Assembly (NCBI RefSeq): GCF_900112355.1
Contig: NZ_FOLM01000024.1
Location: 1-56,382 of the forward strand
Source: Streptomyces aidingensis
GTDB taxonomy: Bacteria; Actinomycetota; Actinomycetes; Streptomycetales; Streptomycetaceae
Direction of reading: 5' to 3'
Length of the DNA: 56,382 nucleotides
A program made the position numbers and the translations under genes. The notes under the pieces are model-generated. The model saw only the letters and a program-made list of their open reading frames with translations. It was not told where the DNA came from and made no database searches. Of this stretch, positions 56,215 to 56,382 are shown in pieces (the stretch's first letter is position 1; each line of letters opens with the position of its first letter).

Positions 56215-56382
56215 GTCCGTGATCAGCCCTGGAGGGCTCGCAACTCGTACCGGCCCTGTTCCAACCGCTCGGTCAGCCGGGTCCGTGATCAGCCCTGGAG
56301 GGCTCGCAACGTGTTCACCTGCTCCCGGTCGGCACGCGAGGGCGTCTGGTCCGTGATCAGCCCTGGAGGGCTCGCAACACCG
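56215..56382 (+). CRISPR. CRISPR array, three 30-bp repeats visible, continues beyond the window
   Basis: Identical 30-bp repeats at 56215-56244, 56281-56310 and 56349-56378 (begin GTCCGTGATCAGCC, end GGGCTCGCAAC; internal 6-bp stem AGCCCT/AGGGCT around GG). Spacers of 36 and 38 bp are unrelated to each other. The length and the CGCAAC 3' end resemble repeats of type I-B/III systems in actinobacteria rather than the 29-bp type I-E repeats usual in Streptomyces. Orientation is inferred from that 3' end. No cas gene is in the window. Confidence 0.85.

Overview
This is a very G+C-rich window with dense, short-spaced genes, GTG/TTG starts, Tat and lipoprotein signals, ROK, LuxR and MerR regulators, an ECF41-type sigma factor and CBM13-bearing xylan enzymes. 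All of this points to a Streptomyces or close relative. The order ABC importer (EFG) - ROK regulator - XylF/G/H matches what I remember of the rok7B7/xylFGH neighbourhood of S. coelicolor. That comparison is from memory and was not aligned.

Left part (1-11 kb): the tail of a cellulose-binding (CBM2) secreted protein; a minus-strand carbohydrate ABC importer (binding lipoprotein and two permeases); a divergent, tightly overlapped ROK regulator-xylF-xylG-xylH operon; a membrane Ser/Thr kinase; a small PH-domain protein; and a shortened phytase-like esterase. From 11.3 to 27.3 kb there are two redox enzymes, a very large alpha/beta-hydrolase-NACHT-helical-repeat protein (about 2,200 aa), a methyltransferase, a PepSY membrane pair, a VOC/AraC/VOC cluster, and a TetR regulator divergent from a saccharopine-dehydrogenase-like gene with a palindrome between them. 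From 27.6 to 30.6 kb is a cold-shock-like group: CspA, DEAD-box helicase, a 104-aa partner, and a small MerR protein behind a multi-hairpin leader. From 30.7 to 38.3 kb are two two-component systems, an MMPL exporter and a Tat-exported SDR. From 38.7 to 42 kb are an acetyltransferase-like protein, an ene-reductase remnant, and a DoxX/AhpD/SigJ group whose two promoters share a motif at the same distance from the start codon.

Right part (42-56.4 kb): this is more broken and accessory. It holds a TauD-like oxygenase; two truncated genes meeting at a likely deletion junction; a divergent GH10 xylanase / GH62 arabinofuranosidase pair with a perfect palindrome between them; a 31-bp perfect hairpin; and a mobile-type regulatory group. 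From 50.8 kb to the end there are five copies of a block made of a terminator, the 3' half of a tRNA-Gly(CCC) gene and about 125 bp. Toxin-antitoxin modules (VapBC, VapBC, HigBA, RelE-XRE) lie in the intervals. One block carries a frameshifted copy of the HigA-like antitoxin. The window ends inside a CRISPR array (three repeats visible), and an orphan inverted copy of the same repeat lies in the promoter region of the first vapBC. No complete rRNA, tRNA, transposase, integrase or cas gene is visible.

The best candidates for undescribed biology are the tRNA-half/toxin-antitoxin cassette array with its CRISPR repeats, and the hydrolase-NACHT giant protein.
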